Shown here one piece after another: positions 1-6,394 of a DNA stretch of 7,373 nt. The position numbers and the translations under genes were made by a program. The DNA lies in NCBI GenBank assembly GCA_900552115.1, contig URYP01000108.1, positions 1 to 7,373 of the forward strand. Reading direction: 5' to 3'. This DNA is from an uncultured Oscillospiraceae bacterium. GTDB taxonomy: Bacteria; Bacillota; Clostridia; Oscillospirales; Acutalibacteraceae. The notes below the pieces were generated by a model. That model did no database searches. It saw only the letters and a list, made by a program, of their open reading frames with translations, and was not told where the DNA came from. Positions within the stretch are counted from its first letter, which is position 1. Every line of letters starts with the position of its first letter.

Positions 1-34
1 TATTTATTAATATTTAGTTACCTTCTATGAATAT

Positions 35-62
35 ATTATAATCTATAATGAATTAATGTCAA
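35..62 (-). promoter_or_regulatory. Consensus SigA promoter reading leftward out of the window
   Basis: On the minus strand TTGACA (62-57) is followed by a 16-bp spacer and TATAAT (40-35). Both hexamers match consensus exactly, and initiation would be near 28. The minus strand also shows AGAAGG at 26-21, a possible ribosome site, but no start codon fits before the edge. The transcribed gene therefore lies outside the window and cannot be named. AT-rich DNA yields -10-like words easily; the exact -35 at suitable spacing makes this one credible. Confidence 0.6.
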
Positions 63-64
63 CC

Positions 65-76
65 ATAAATATTTAT
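65..76. repeat. 12-bp perfect palindrome, possible operator
   Basis: ATAAATATTTAT is a perfect palindrome directly upstream of the leftward -35 (57-62) and about 50 bp upstream of the rightward -10 (125-130). A site between two divergent promoters is a natural place for a regulator such as the adjacent Cro/C1 protein to bind. The surrounding DNA is so AT-rich that chance is a serious alternative. Confidence 0.25.
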
Positions 77-121
77 ATAACTGAATAAATTGTTAATGTA
101 TCTAGATTCTTCATTTTATTA

Positions 122-130
122 TGGTATACT
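122..130 (+). promoter_or_regulatory. Extended -10 promoter of the small Cro/C1 gene
   Basis: TG-G-TATACT (TG at 122-123, hexamer 125-130) is an extended -10 element. No good -35 lies 16-18 bp upstream (around 101-108), which extended -10 promoters tolerate. The predicted start near 137 leaves a leader of about 20 nt before the ATG at 157. It would also exclude the in-frame upstream ATG at 121 from the transcript, supporting the shorter start. Confidence 0.5.
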
Positions 131-156
131 TTAACAAACTGATAGAGGGTGACTGT

Positions 157-369
157 ATGGGTTTGAGTTATAAAAAGCTTTGGATTTTATTAATTCAAAA
201 AGAACTGAAAAAAACGGATTTAAAAGAAAAATGCAAAATAAGTCCAGCAACTCTCGCCAGACTGGGCAAAGACGAGGCGGTTTCCATGGATGTGTTGCAG
301 CGCATCTGCGAGGCGCTCGACTGCAATATCGGCGACATTGTAGATTACATCCCGGACAAAGACAATTAA
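157..369 (+). CDS. Small Cro/C1-type helix-turn-helix regulator (70 aa)
   Basis: This is a 70-residue DNA-binding protein made of a single lambda-repressor-like HTH. It belongs to the compact clostridial group beginning like MGLSYKKLWILL and ending in LDCNIGDIVDY. Residues about 8-62 form the HTH, with KTDLKEKCKISPATLARL as the turn and recognition-helix region. No effector or dimerisation domain follows, so it probably acts as a simple repressor or antirepressor near its own promoter. I chose ATG 157 over the in-frame ATG 121 because GAGGGTG at 145-151 is well placed and the -10 overlaps the upstream ATG. Base composition is odd: by my count roughly 24% GC over 157-246 and about 53% over 247-369, as if two sources were joined inside the gene. 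The divergent consensus promoter suggests it may control the unseen gene to the left. The target is unknown. Confidence 0.82.
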   Translation: MGLSYKKLWILLIQKELKKTDLKEKCKISPATLARLGKDEAVSMDVLQRICEALDCNIGDIVDYIPDKDN

Positions 370-383
370 ATTCAAAAACAACA

Positions 384-430
384 GGCGCGGCCAGCCTCCC
401 CACAGGGACGACGGGCCGCGCCTTATATAT
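384..430 (+). terminator. GC-rich hairpin after the Cro/C1 gene, probable weak terminator
   Basis: GGCGCGGCC (384-392) pairs perfectly with GGCCGCGCC (414-422). The 21-nt loop contains a small CCC-ACA-GGG inner hairpin. The following tract is TTATATAT, not a clean T run. It begins 14 bases after the stop codon and precedes the merR promoter, so termination is the likely role, though a weak one. Confidence 0.5.
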
Positions 431-442
431 GTCCAAAAACAC

Positions 443-475
443 GGTTGACTTTCCCCTTACGGCAACCTGTATAAT
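443..475 (+). promoter_or_regulatory. MerR-type promoter/operator with 19-bp spacer
   Basis: TTGACT (445-450) and a perfect TATAAT (470-475) are separated by 19 bp, longer than the 17-bp optimum. MerR-family activators act by twisting such overlong promoters. An imperfect inverted repeat GGTTGAC (443-449) / GGCAACC (461-467), six of seven pairs matching, covers the -35 and most of the spacer. Since the next gene encodes a MerR-family protein, autoregulation is the natural inference. The repeat centre (455) is not exactly mid-spacer (460), so the operator limits are uncertain. Confidence 0.65.
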
Positions 476-514
476 GAAGGCACTCGAGTAGATAACACAA
501 AGGAGGTTTCACCC

Positions 515-1315
515 TTGCTTTCGATAGGCGCCTTTTCAAAAATTAGCAACGTTACCACCAAAACCCTGCGCTATTATGATGAGATCGGCCTGCTGCGGCC
601 AACCCACGTGGACAGCGCCAGCGGCTACCGGTACTATGACGTATCCCAGCTGCGGCGTATTCTTTTAATTACCAAACTGAAAAGCTATGGGTTTTCCCTG
701 GAGGAAATCATCCAGGTTTTAAACGGCCCCGACGATCGGCTGCTCCTGTCCATCATCAAAGACAAGGAAGCGAAAACAAAAGAGCGTCTCTGCCAGTACG
801 CGTTCATTCTGAAACAAATACGCGAGGATATTCGCCATTTAGAAAGGGGTATTGACCTTATGTCCTATTTTGACCAAATTGAAATCAAGCTTGTAGAAAC
901 CACACCGCAAAACCTTTTGTCCATCCGCCAGAAAATCAACGTGGAGGATTTTGGGAAATATCTGGGCAAGGTATACGAAACCATTCACAGAGAAAAGCTG
1001 ACGGTGGCCGGGGCGCCCATGGCCATTTACCACGATGAAGAGTTTAACCCCGAAAACTACGACACGGAAATTGCCGTTCCCGTTAAAGAAGTGGTGACCG
1101 GCACACGCGATTTCCCGGGATGCTTATGCGCGATGGCTACGCTGAAAGGGCCTTACTCGCAGCTCAGCTCTATTTATTCCAAGCTCAAACAGTGGACGGA
1201 GGACGAAGGATACCAGATAAACAACTCTCCGTTTGAGGTCTATGTGACCGATCCCGCCTCCTGTCCGCCGGAGGAGTACGTCACCGAGGTGTATTTCCCC
1301 GTAAAGAAAATATAA
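515..1315 (+). CDS. MerR-family transcriptional regulator with GyrI-like effector domain (BmrR-like)
   Basis: This is a 266-aa regulator. Residues 1-70 are a MerR winged HTH, with the hallmark VTTKTLRYYDEIGLLRP (13-29) and SGYRYYD (36-42). Residues about 75-115 form the long dimerisation helix. Residues about 121-266 are a GyrI-like/AraC effector-binding domain of the BmrR and BltR type, recognised by YDTEIAVPV (182-190), FEVYV (240-244) and the closing EVYFPV with Glu258 (258-263). This domain usually binds bulky, often cationic, hydrophobic compounds, and acidic residues in these strands line the pocket in BmrR. The start is TTG 515, placed 8 nt after a perfect AAAGGAGG (499-506). The 19-bp-spacer promoter just upstream suggests autoregulation. 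No transporter is co-directional with it. The convergent MmpL operon has its own TetR, so a link to that pump is unproven. The ligand is unknown. Confidence 0.9.
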   Translation: MLSIGAFSKISNVTTKTLRYYDEIGLLRPTHVDSASGYRYYDVSQLRRILLITKLKSYGFSLEEIIQVLNGPDDRLLLSIIKDKEAKTKERLCQYAFILKQIREDIRHLERGIDLMSYFDQIEIKLVETTPQNLLSIRQKINVEDFGKYLGKVYETIHREKLTVAGAPMAIYHDEEFNPENYDTEIAVPVKEVVTGTRDFPGCLCAMATLKGPYSQLSSIYSKLKQWTEDEGYQINNSPFEVYVTDPASCPPEEYVTEVYFPVKKI

Positions 1316-1320
1316 CGCAT

Positions 1321-1349
1321 AAAAGGCGCCCCCCAAGGGGCGCCTTTTT
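1321..1349. terminator. Intrinsic terminator between convergent merR and the exporter operon
   Basis: GGCGCCCC (1325-1332) and GGGGCGCC (1337-1344) pair around a CCAA loop. Flanking AAAA (1321-1324) and TTTTT (1345-1349) extend the stem. It begins 5 nt after the merR stop with a T run on the plus strand. On the minus strand the run is only TTTT, and the hairpin lies about 60 nt after the end of the coiled-coil gene. It probably stops both transcripts, more strongly from the left. Confidence 0.88.
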
Positions 1350-1408
1350 CTATAGGAAATGCCCGGCGGCGAAGGTTCTCTGCCAGGTCCGCGGCCCATC
1401 GGCGCGGC

Positions 1409-3373
1409 TCAGTCAAACAGTCCGGTAAAGAAATCCACAATGCTGTTCCAAATCCGGACGAAAAAGTTCTCCTCTTTGTCCGGTGCGGTTTCCGTCTCCT
1501 CCGGTTTTTCCGCTTCAGGTTCCTCGGTCACTTTCATGATAAACGCCGAGGAAACCTCCGCCCCTTCGGGCGCGCCGGCATACGACTCCCATTCCGCCGC
1601 CTGCTGCTCCATGGCGTCTTTTACAGCCAGAGCTTGCTTTACCTGATCGACCGCGTCGGTCTGGGCCAGCTTATCCACGCCGTCGGTTTTGAACTGGCCC
1701 ATGCCGCTATCCAGCTCACCCGATTTGTCGCTGAGCTGCCCGGTGGCCGATTGGAAAGCCGCCACGGCCTCCTGCACCTGGTCGGACGCGCCCGCCAGGG
1801 TTTTCATACCCGTGTTCAGGGTACCGGCGCCGCCCGCGACCTTATCCGCGCCGACGGACAGCGCCATGATTGCGCCGGTCAGCGTCTGCGGATTGGACAG
1901 GTCGTCGTCCGGGTTATACAGCGCCGCCGTCAGCTTGCTCATGCTGCCCATCAGCTGGGTGGACAGGGCGTCGATCTCCTCAAGGGACGCTTGCAGCCCG
2001 GTGATGGCGGACAGATCGAGCGAAGACAGCATCGCGGCAATCTGGCTGTTTGCCGCCTGTTTGATCGGTTCCAGATTGTCCATGATGGCCCCCGCCTGCG
2101 CCTGTTCCACCGGATTGTCGCTCTTGGCAAGCTGCGCCAGCGTTTTGCCGCCGGTGAGCACCCGCACCGCCACGTCGGCGGAGCCGTCGCTCACCTGCCC
2201 GATGGCCGCCGCAAGCTGCGTCTGGATCGCGGTCATATCCGGGAGCTTCAGCCCCGCAAGCTGCTGTTTCAGCGTCTCCATCTTAGTGACGAGCTGCTGC
2301 TGGAGTGCGGCGGAGCCGGTGATGCCGGGCACCAATTCGTCCTCGACCTGCCCCTTGAGCTTGGCAATGGCGTCGTCGAGCTGTTTGGCGCCGGTCTGCA
2401 AATCAGACGCGCCGTTCACGGCGGTCAGCAGTCCCTGGTCAAACGTATCGTAGCTTTTTTTGAACTCACCCATCTTGGCATCGAACTGGCCGAGTGCCTC
2501 ATGAAGCTGTTGGGTACCGTCTTTCAGCTGCCCGGCAGCGGATTCCAGGCTGTCCATCCCTTCCTGCAGATCATCGAGCGTGTCGTTGAGGTCGATCTCT
2601 TTAAGATCGGCCAGGTTGGTGGCCGCGGCCGCCATAAACCCGGGGAAAGCAAATTCCGTCACATCCGCTTCAATGGTGAAGGTATCGACCAATTTGTCCG
2701 TGAGGTCTTTCATGCCCTCCGGCAGCACGCCGTCAAAGTTTTCTTTCAGCCCGGGCAGGGCCAGCAGGCTGACCAACTGGTTGGTGGCGTCGCTAATCAC
2801 CGTGTTGTCGCCGGCGTGGACGTTGCGGAAGGTCTTGGTGGGAAAATCCAGCGCCATGGCGACCGCGAACGGGGTGTAGATGTCCTGCTCCCTGCCGTTT
2901 ACCGTCTGTCGGTGCTTTTCGTTGTTGATAACACGAATGGTCATGGTCAGGTGTCCGCTCCCGCCGCGCAGGTCGGCTTCCTTCATCTCCTTGCCGTCCA
3001 GCTCATAGGTAACGGAGAGGGTTACCGGCGGGGTCGCGGTGGAAGTCCCGTTGTAATACACGTCTGTGTCAGCGGTATCCCAAGTTACCGCCTCCCCCTT
3101 CTGCTGTGGTTTCACCTCGGATTTGATGTTTTGGATATCGGTAAGGCGGCTGCGGTCGTCAATCCCTGTCAGTCCGCCGTCGCTGTGCAGCCAGCAGCTC
3201 ACCGTCTGGGTGCGGACGGAGCCGTTCGGATTCAGGATCAGGTACACACTCTCCTGCTTGGACAGGGCGGCCTTTTCCGCCTGTTCCTCCGCCATGGCAA
3301 CCGGGGCGAGGGTAGCGGTCATGAGTATGCCGGCGCTGAGCAGCGCCGATAACCCTTTTACAAACGTTTTCAT
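1409..3373 (-). CDS. Exported coiled-coil protein partnered with the MmpL-like exporter
   Basis: This 654-aa protein has a Sec signal peptide: KxxxxK at the N-terminus, a hydrophobic core at about 7-25, and an AMA|EE cleavage site after residue 28. Residues about 41-245 form a probable beta-rich extracytoplasmic region beginning ESVYLILNPNGSV. Residues about 260-345 and 500-570 are rich in heptad-like L..G...L spacing, as in the long coiled coils of YhgE/Pip-type proteins, with an Ala/Leu-rich helical segment between. A Glu/Pro-rich linker (616-635) leads to an aromatic amphipathic C-terminal helix (636-654, FFVRIWNSIVDFFTGLFD) that may lie on or anchor to a membrane. Unlike YhgE/Pip it has no multi-TM C-terminal domain. 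Its ATG overlaps the exporter stop by 4 nt (ATGA) and follows AAAGGAGG (3391-3384) by 10 nt, so the two are translationally coupled. I infer an adaptor or extracytoplasmic scaffold for the pump. No enzyme motif is visible. Confidence 0.85.
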   Translation of the reverse strand: MKTFVKGLSALLSAGILMTATLAPVAMAEEQAEKAALSKQESVYLILNPNGSVRTQTVSCWLHSDGGLTGIDDRSRLTDIQNIKSEVKPQQKGEAVTWDTADTDVYYNGTSTATPPVTLSVTYELDGKEMKEADLRGGSGHLTMTIRVINNEKHRQTVNGREQDIYTPFAVAMALDFPTKTFRNVHAGDNTVISDATNQLVSLLALPGLKENFDGVLPEGMKDLTDKLVDTFTIEADVTEFAFPGFMAAAATNLADLKEIDLNDTLDDLQEGMDSLESAAGQLKDGTQQLHEALGQFDAKMGEFKKSYDTFDQGLLTAVNGASDLQTGAKQLDDAIAKLKGQVEDELVPGITGSAALQQQLVTKMETLKQQLAGLKLPDMTAIQTQLAAAIGQVSDGSADVAVRVLTGGKTLAQLAKSDNPVEQAQAGAIMDNLEPIKQAANSQIAAMLSSLDLSAITGLQASLEEIDALSTQLMGSMSKLTAALYNPDDDLSNPQTLTGAIMALSVGADKVAGGAGTLNTGMKTLAGASDQVQEAVAAFQSATGQLSDKSGELDSGMGQFKTDGVDKLAQTDAVDQVKQALAVKDAMEQQAAEWESYAGAPEGAEVSSAFIMKVTEEPEAEKPEETETAPDKEENFFVRIWNSIVDFFTGLFD

Positions 3374-5511
3374 ACCACAGTTTCCTCCTTTGTTTGTTCA
3401 GCGAGGGCCGCTGGCTCCTCCGGTGCTTTTCTTCCTTTGGGCGGCCGGTTGTTCATCCAGTTGAAGCTGGTTTTTTCAATGAGTTTAGAGAATAGGATCA
3501 GCAGCGTGGGCAGGACAAAGAGAATGACGCCCATGCTGATCAGCGCGCCCCGGGCCATCATCAGGCAGAGGCTTTTAATCAGCTCCACCTTGGAGATCAG
3601 CCCCACGCCCACCGTGGCCAGGAAGAACGCCAGGGCGCTGGTGATGATGGAGGGCGAGCAGTTCTCGATGGAGAGCCGCGCCGCCTCCTTGACGTCGTGC
3701 CCATGCAGCCGCTCCTCCCGGAACCGATTGGTCATCAGGATGGCGTAGTCCACGGTGGCGCCGAGCTGGATGGTGCCGATGACGATGCTGGATATGAACG
3801 GGATGCTGGTGCCGGTAAAGAAGGGCAGCCCCATATTGATGGTTATGGCCGATTCGATGGCCAGCACCAGCAGGAAGGGCACCGACACGGATTTGAACAC
3901 CAGCGCGATGATGATAAACACCGCCAGAATCGAGGTGATGTTGACGCTTTTGAAATCCCGGTCGGCCACGGCAATCAGGTCCTTGGTCATGGGCGCCTCA
4001 CCGGTGATGTAGGCGTCCTTGTCATATTCCTTTAAAATGGCCTGCATTTGGTCGAGCTGCTCGTTCTGTTCATCACTGGCGGTCTTATAGGTGGAGTTGA
4101 CCATCATCAGCTCCTTGCCGGCCTTGCGGAGCATATCCGTCAAATCCTGCGGCAGCATCTCGTCCGGGATAACGCCGCCCATGTATTTTTCCAGCGATAT
4201 CACCTGGGCAATGCCGGGAAGTTTGCCGATGCGGTCGGTGATCTCCCCCATCTGTGCGTTGCTCAGGGAATCGTCCACCAGGATAAAGTCGGTGGCGGTC
4301 ATATCGAATTCGTCCTTGAGCTTCTGATTGCCCTGTGAAGATACGAGGTCGTCCGGCAGGGTATCCAGCAGATTGTAGTACACGTCGGTGCGTGTTTGCC
4401 CATAGATGAAGGGGATGACCAGCAGGACAAAAACGATCAGCAGCGGAACCCGCCGGCGGACAACGAAGCCGCTCGCCCGCTTCAGCTTGGGGATAAACGT
4501 GCGGTGGCGATATTTCTCGATTGGTTTGTCAAACAGCATGATCAACGCGGGCAGCACGGTAACCGTGCAGAGTACGCCGAACACCACGCCCTTGGCCATG
4601 ACGATGCCGATGTCCGCGCCCAGTGTCAGGCTCATGGTGCACATGGCGAGGAACCCGGCGATGGTGGTCAGCGAGCTGCCGGTGATAGAGGAAAACGTCT
4701 TTTGTATGGCGGTCGCCATGGCCTCCTCCCGATCGGGGCGGCGCGCCTTCTCCTCTTCATACCGGTGGAGAAGGAAGATGGAGAAGTCGGTGGTCACCGC
4801 GAGCTGGAGCACCGCGGCCAGCGCCTTGGTAATAAACGAAATTTCTCCCAGGAAATAGTTGGTGCCGAGATTGTAGAGCACCGCTACGCCGATGCTGGCC
4901 ACAAACAGGAAGGGCACCACCGTGGACTCCAGGCTGAGGAACAAAATCACCATCAGCAGCCCGACGGCCACCAGGACGTAAACCGGCATTTCACTGTCAA
5001 TCAGCTCCCGCGTGTCCTCGGACACGGCGGCCATGCCGCCGATAAAGCAGTCCTTATCGAGAACGCTTTTCATGGTTTTGATCGCGTTCATGGTCGTTTC
5101 CGACGAGATGGAATCCCCGAATGTAACCATCAACAGGGTAGCGTCGTTCTTTCCATAAAAAATATCCTGAACATCCTGCGGCAGCATCTCTTTGGGAACC
5201 GTAATATCCGCGATATCGTCCGCCCAGAGTACATGCTCCACGCCGTCGATTTTTTGAATGTCCCCTTTGAGCGTCTGTACCTGCCGCGCCGGCATATGCT
5301 CTATGGTCACCATAGCCGTGCTGGCCAGCTTGTAATCGTTTTCCAGGTATCGTTCTCCGATGACCGATTCCAGGTCGGAGGGCAGATAGCTGAGGATATC
5401 ATAATTGATATGGGTCGCCATCGCCCCCAGGCAGGACGGAATCAGCAGCAGCACCGCTATAATCAGCACCAACACCCGCCGTTTGACTACAAATCGCGCC
5501 ATGCGTTTCAA
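3370..5511 (-). CDS. MmpL/RND-superfamily exporter, 12 TM
   Basis: This 713-aa inner-membrane transporter of the MMPL family probably exports a lipid or hydrophobic compound using the proton gradient. It shows the duplicated RND plan. TM1 is at about 13-30, followed by an extracytoplasmic domain to about 175 and TM2-6 at about 176-327. TM7 is at about 354-372, followed by a second domain to about 520 and TM8-12 at about 523-677. A polar tail closes it. The proton-relay position in TM4 is Asp242-Phe243 (TTDFSIFLLHRYEEE) and in TM10 Asp588-Tyr589 (ATVDYAILMTNRFREE), so one half lacks the Tyr of the Asp-Tyr pair known from MmpL3. I prefer the TTG at 5511, with GGGAGTGA (5524-5517) 5 nt upstream. 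The in-frame ATGs at 5535 (721 aa) and 5526 lack a ribosome site, and 5535 lies inside an operator. It is first in a two-gene operon divergent from tetR. The substrate is unknown. Confidence 0.9.
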   Translation of the reverse strand: MKRMARFVVKRRVLVLIIAVLLLIPSCLGAMATHINYDILSYLPSDLESVIGERYLENDYKLASTAMVTIEHMPARQVQTLKGDIQKIDGVEHVLWADDIADITVPKEMLPQDVQDIFYGKNDATLLMVTFGDSISSETTMNAIKTMKSVLDKDCFIGGMAAVSEDTRELIDSEMPVYVLVAVGLLMVILFLSLESTVVPFLFVASIGVAVLYNLGTNYFLGEISFITKALAAVLQLAVTTDFSIFLLHRYEEEKARRPDREEAMATAIQKTFSSITGSSLTTIAGFLAMCTMSLTLGADIGIVMAKGVVFGVLCTVTVLPALIMLFDKPIEKYRHRTFIPKLKRASGFVVRRRVPLLIVFVLLVIPFIYGQTRTDVYYNLLDTLPDDLVSSQGNQKLKDEFDMTATDFILVDDSLSNAQMGEITDRIGKLPGIAQVISLEKYMGGVIPDEMLPQDLTDMLRKAGKELMMVNSTYKTASDEQNEQLDQMQAILKEYDKDAYITGEAPMTKDLIAVADRDFKSVNITSILAVFIIIALVFKSVSVPFLLVLAIESAITINMGLPFFTGTSIPFISSIVIGTIQLGATVDYAILMTNRFREERLHGHDVKEAARLSIENCSPSIITSALAFFLATVGVGLISKVELIKSLCLMMARGALISMGVILFVLPTLLILFSKLIEKTSFNWMNNRPPKGRKAPEEPAALAEQTKEETVV

Positions 5512-5534
5512 GTGAATCACTCCCATCCGATTCA

Positions 5535-5547
5535 TGACTAACAGTCA
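5535..5547. promoter_or_regulatory. TetR-type operator copy 1
   Basis: TGACT-AAC-AGTCA is a perfect 5-bp-arm palindrome around three central bases. It is the exact reverse complement of copy 2. It covers roughly +3 to +15 of the exporter transcript if initiation is near 5550, so a bound repressor would block clearance. Confidence 0.75.
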
Positions 5548-5556
5548 CTGTCGGCC

Positions 5557-5585
5557 AGTATACCCGTTTTCTGACTGTTAGTCAA
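5557..5585 (-). promoter_or_regulatory. Promoter of the exporter operon
   Basis: On the minus strand TTGACT (5585-5580), a 17-bp spacer and TATACT (5562-5557) make a near-consensus SigA promoter, with initiation expected near 5550. The leader to the TTG start at 5511 is about 39 nt. Operator copy 2 overlaps the -35 and spacer, copy 1 is just downstream of the start point and copy 3 just upstream of the -35. Strong promoter plus operators points to a repressed, inducible unit. Confidence 0.85.
5572..5584. promoter_or_regulatory. TetR-type operator copy 2
   Basis: TGACT-GTT-AGTCA is a perfect palindrome overlapping the -35 hexamer (5580-5585) and spacer of the exporter promoter. Its centre (5578) is 37 bp from copy 1 and 23 bp from copy 3. 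Binding here should directly exclude RNA polymerase. Confidence 0.78.
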
Positions 5586-5594
5586 TATACAAAT

Positions 5595-5607
5595 TGACCA
5601 ATAGTCA
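5595..5607. promoter_or_regulatory. TetR-type operator copy 3
   Basis: TGACC-AAT-AGTCA keeps the pattern with one arm mismatch (C for T). It lies immediately upstream of the exporter -35 and about 63 bp upstream of the tetR -35. It is probably a weaker site that may aid cooperative binding. Confidence 0.6.
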
Positions 5608-5670
5608 TAAAAATTGTAACCCTTTACTTTGTGCAGCGTTACAAGAATGCTCCGCAAAGCCGAATATTCG

Positions 5671-5699
5671 TTGCAATTCCGGGAAACCACACATATAAT
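5671..5699 (+). promoter_or_regulatory. Promoter of tetR
   Basis: TTGCAA (5671-5676), a 17-bp spacer and a perfect TATAAT (5694-5699) precede tetR, with initiation near 5706 and a leader of about 25 nt. A 10-bp palindrome CGAATATTCG (5661-5670) abuts the -35, and TTCC-G-GGAA (5677-5685) lies in the spacer. Either could bind a regulator. Neither resembles the TGACY-N3-AGTCA operators. Confidence 0.75.
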
Positions 5700-5730
5700 G
5701 AGGGTGGATTAAGAAAAAAGGTGATGACCA

Positions 5731-6321
5731 ATGGCGGGTATCCGGGAACAGCAAAAAGCCGAAAAGAAAAAGAAGCTGCTGGACGCGGCCTACGATTGTT
5801 TTGTCGACAAAGGGGTGCATAAAACCTCTATCGACGACATCGTTGCGCGTGCGGGGGTGGCCAAGGGTACGTTTTATCTGTATTTTACGGACAAGTCGGA
5901 CCTGTCCGATCAGCTTTGCGTGTCCCTGAGCAAAAAAATCCTGTTTCACGCCTACCATGTGGTCAAGCGGCAGGCCGTAACGGGCTATACCGCCACGGTA
6001 CTGGCTTTTGTCGACGCCATTATCGAATACCTGAAACAGCACAAGCCCTTATTGGCCCTGCTGGAAAAAAACCTGTCCTGGCCCATTATTGAAAAAGAGC
6101 TGAGCGGTATGGAGGACGAGGAGTTCCGCCACATCACCGACCTGCTGCTGGACAACCCCCACCGTCCAAACGAATCGCGGGAAACCGCCGTAAAATACGT
6201 TTATTCCATTCTGGCCCTGTGCGGTTCCGTTGGGTATTCCAGCATCATCGATGAGCAGCCGGACACCATCGACAACATGAAGCCGGTGCTGTATGACATC
6301 ATCGCCCGTATACTGAAATAA
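5731..6321 (+). CDS. TetR-family transcriptional repressor
   Basis: This 196-aa protein is of normal length for a TetR-family regulator. The N-terminal HTH spans residues about 14-60, with the family pattern LLDAAYDCFVDKGVHKTSI, then IVARAGVAKGTFYLYFTDK (37-55), in which VAKGTFYLYF is the turn and recognition helix. Residues about 65-196 form an all-helical ligand-binding and dimerisation domain that matches no named subfamily I can identify. ATG 5731 follows AAAGGTGAT (5717-5725). The gene is divergent from the MmpL-like operon, whose promoter carries three palindromes of a type TetR dimers bind. The inference is local repression of the exporter, relieved by a hydrophobic ligand. The operators are far from the gene's own promoter, so autorepression is not obvious. 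It ends at its own terminator and is probably monocistronic. Confidence 0.92.
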   Translation: MAGIREQQKAEKKKKLLDAAYDCFVDKGVHKTSIDDIVARAGVAKGTFYLYFTDKSDLSDQLCVSLSKKILFHAYHVVKRQAVTGYTATVLAFVDAIIEYLKQHKPLLALLEKNLSWPIIEKELSGMEDEEFRHITDLLLDNPHRPNESRETAVKYVYSILALCGSVGYSSIIDEQPDTIDNMKPVLYDIIARILK

Positions 6322-6361
6322 AAAAATCCCTTCCCCCTGATTTCGGGGGGAAGGGATTTTT
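6322..6361 (+). terminator. Intrinsic terminator of tetR
   Basis: TCCCTTCCCCC (6327-6337) pairs with GGGGGAAGGGA (6346-6356) around an 8-nt loop. The A run 6322-6326 and T run 6357-6361 extend the stem to about 16 bp. It follows the tetR stop directly and is symmetric enough to act in both directions. Confidence 0.92.
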
Positions 6362-6394
6362 AGCAATACGGGCGGTCACTCGCCGCAGCGTCGA

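Noticed and set aside
121..156. Upstream ATG at 121 as the start of the small Cro/C1 protein
   Set aside because: It overlaps the extended -10 element and has no ribosome site. ATG 157 has GAGGGTG at good spacing and gives the usual family N-terminus.
1634..3352. Long plus-strand open frame (572 codons) opposite the coiled-coil gene
   Set aside because: The translation is rich in Arg, His and Gly with no domain pattern. The minus-strand gene has a signal peptide, a ribosome site and operon coupling. It is an antisense shadow of GC-rich coding DNA.
4396..5541. Plus-strand open frame (381 codons) opposite the MmpL-like gene
   Set aside because: The product is His/Gln/Arg-rich low-complexity with no recognisable fold, fully antisense to a clear 12-TM transporter. 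It would also run through the exporter promoter start region.
5631..5822. Short plus-strand frame overlapping the start of tetR
   Set aside because: It begins at a GTG upstream of the tetR promoter -10 and overlaps tetR in another frame. No ribosome site or conserved pattern was seen.
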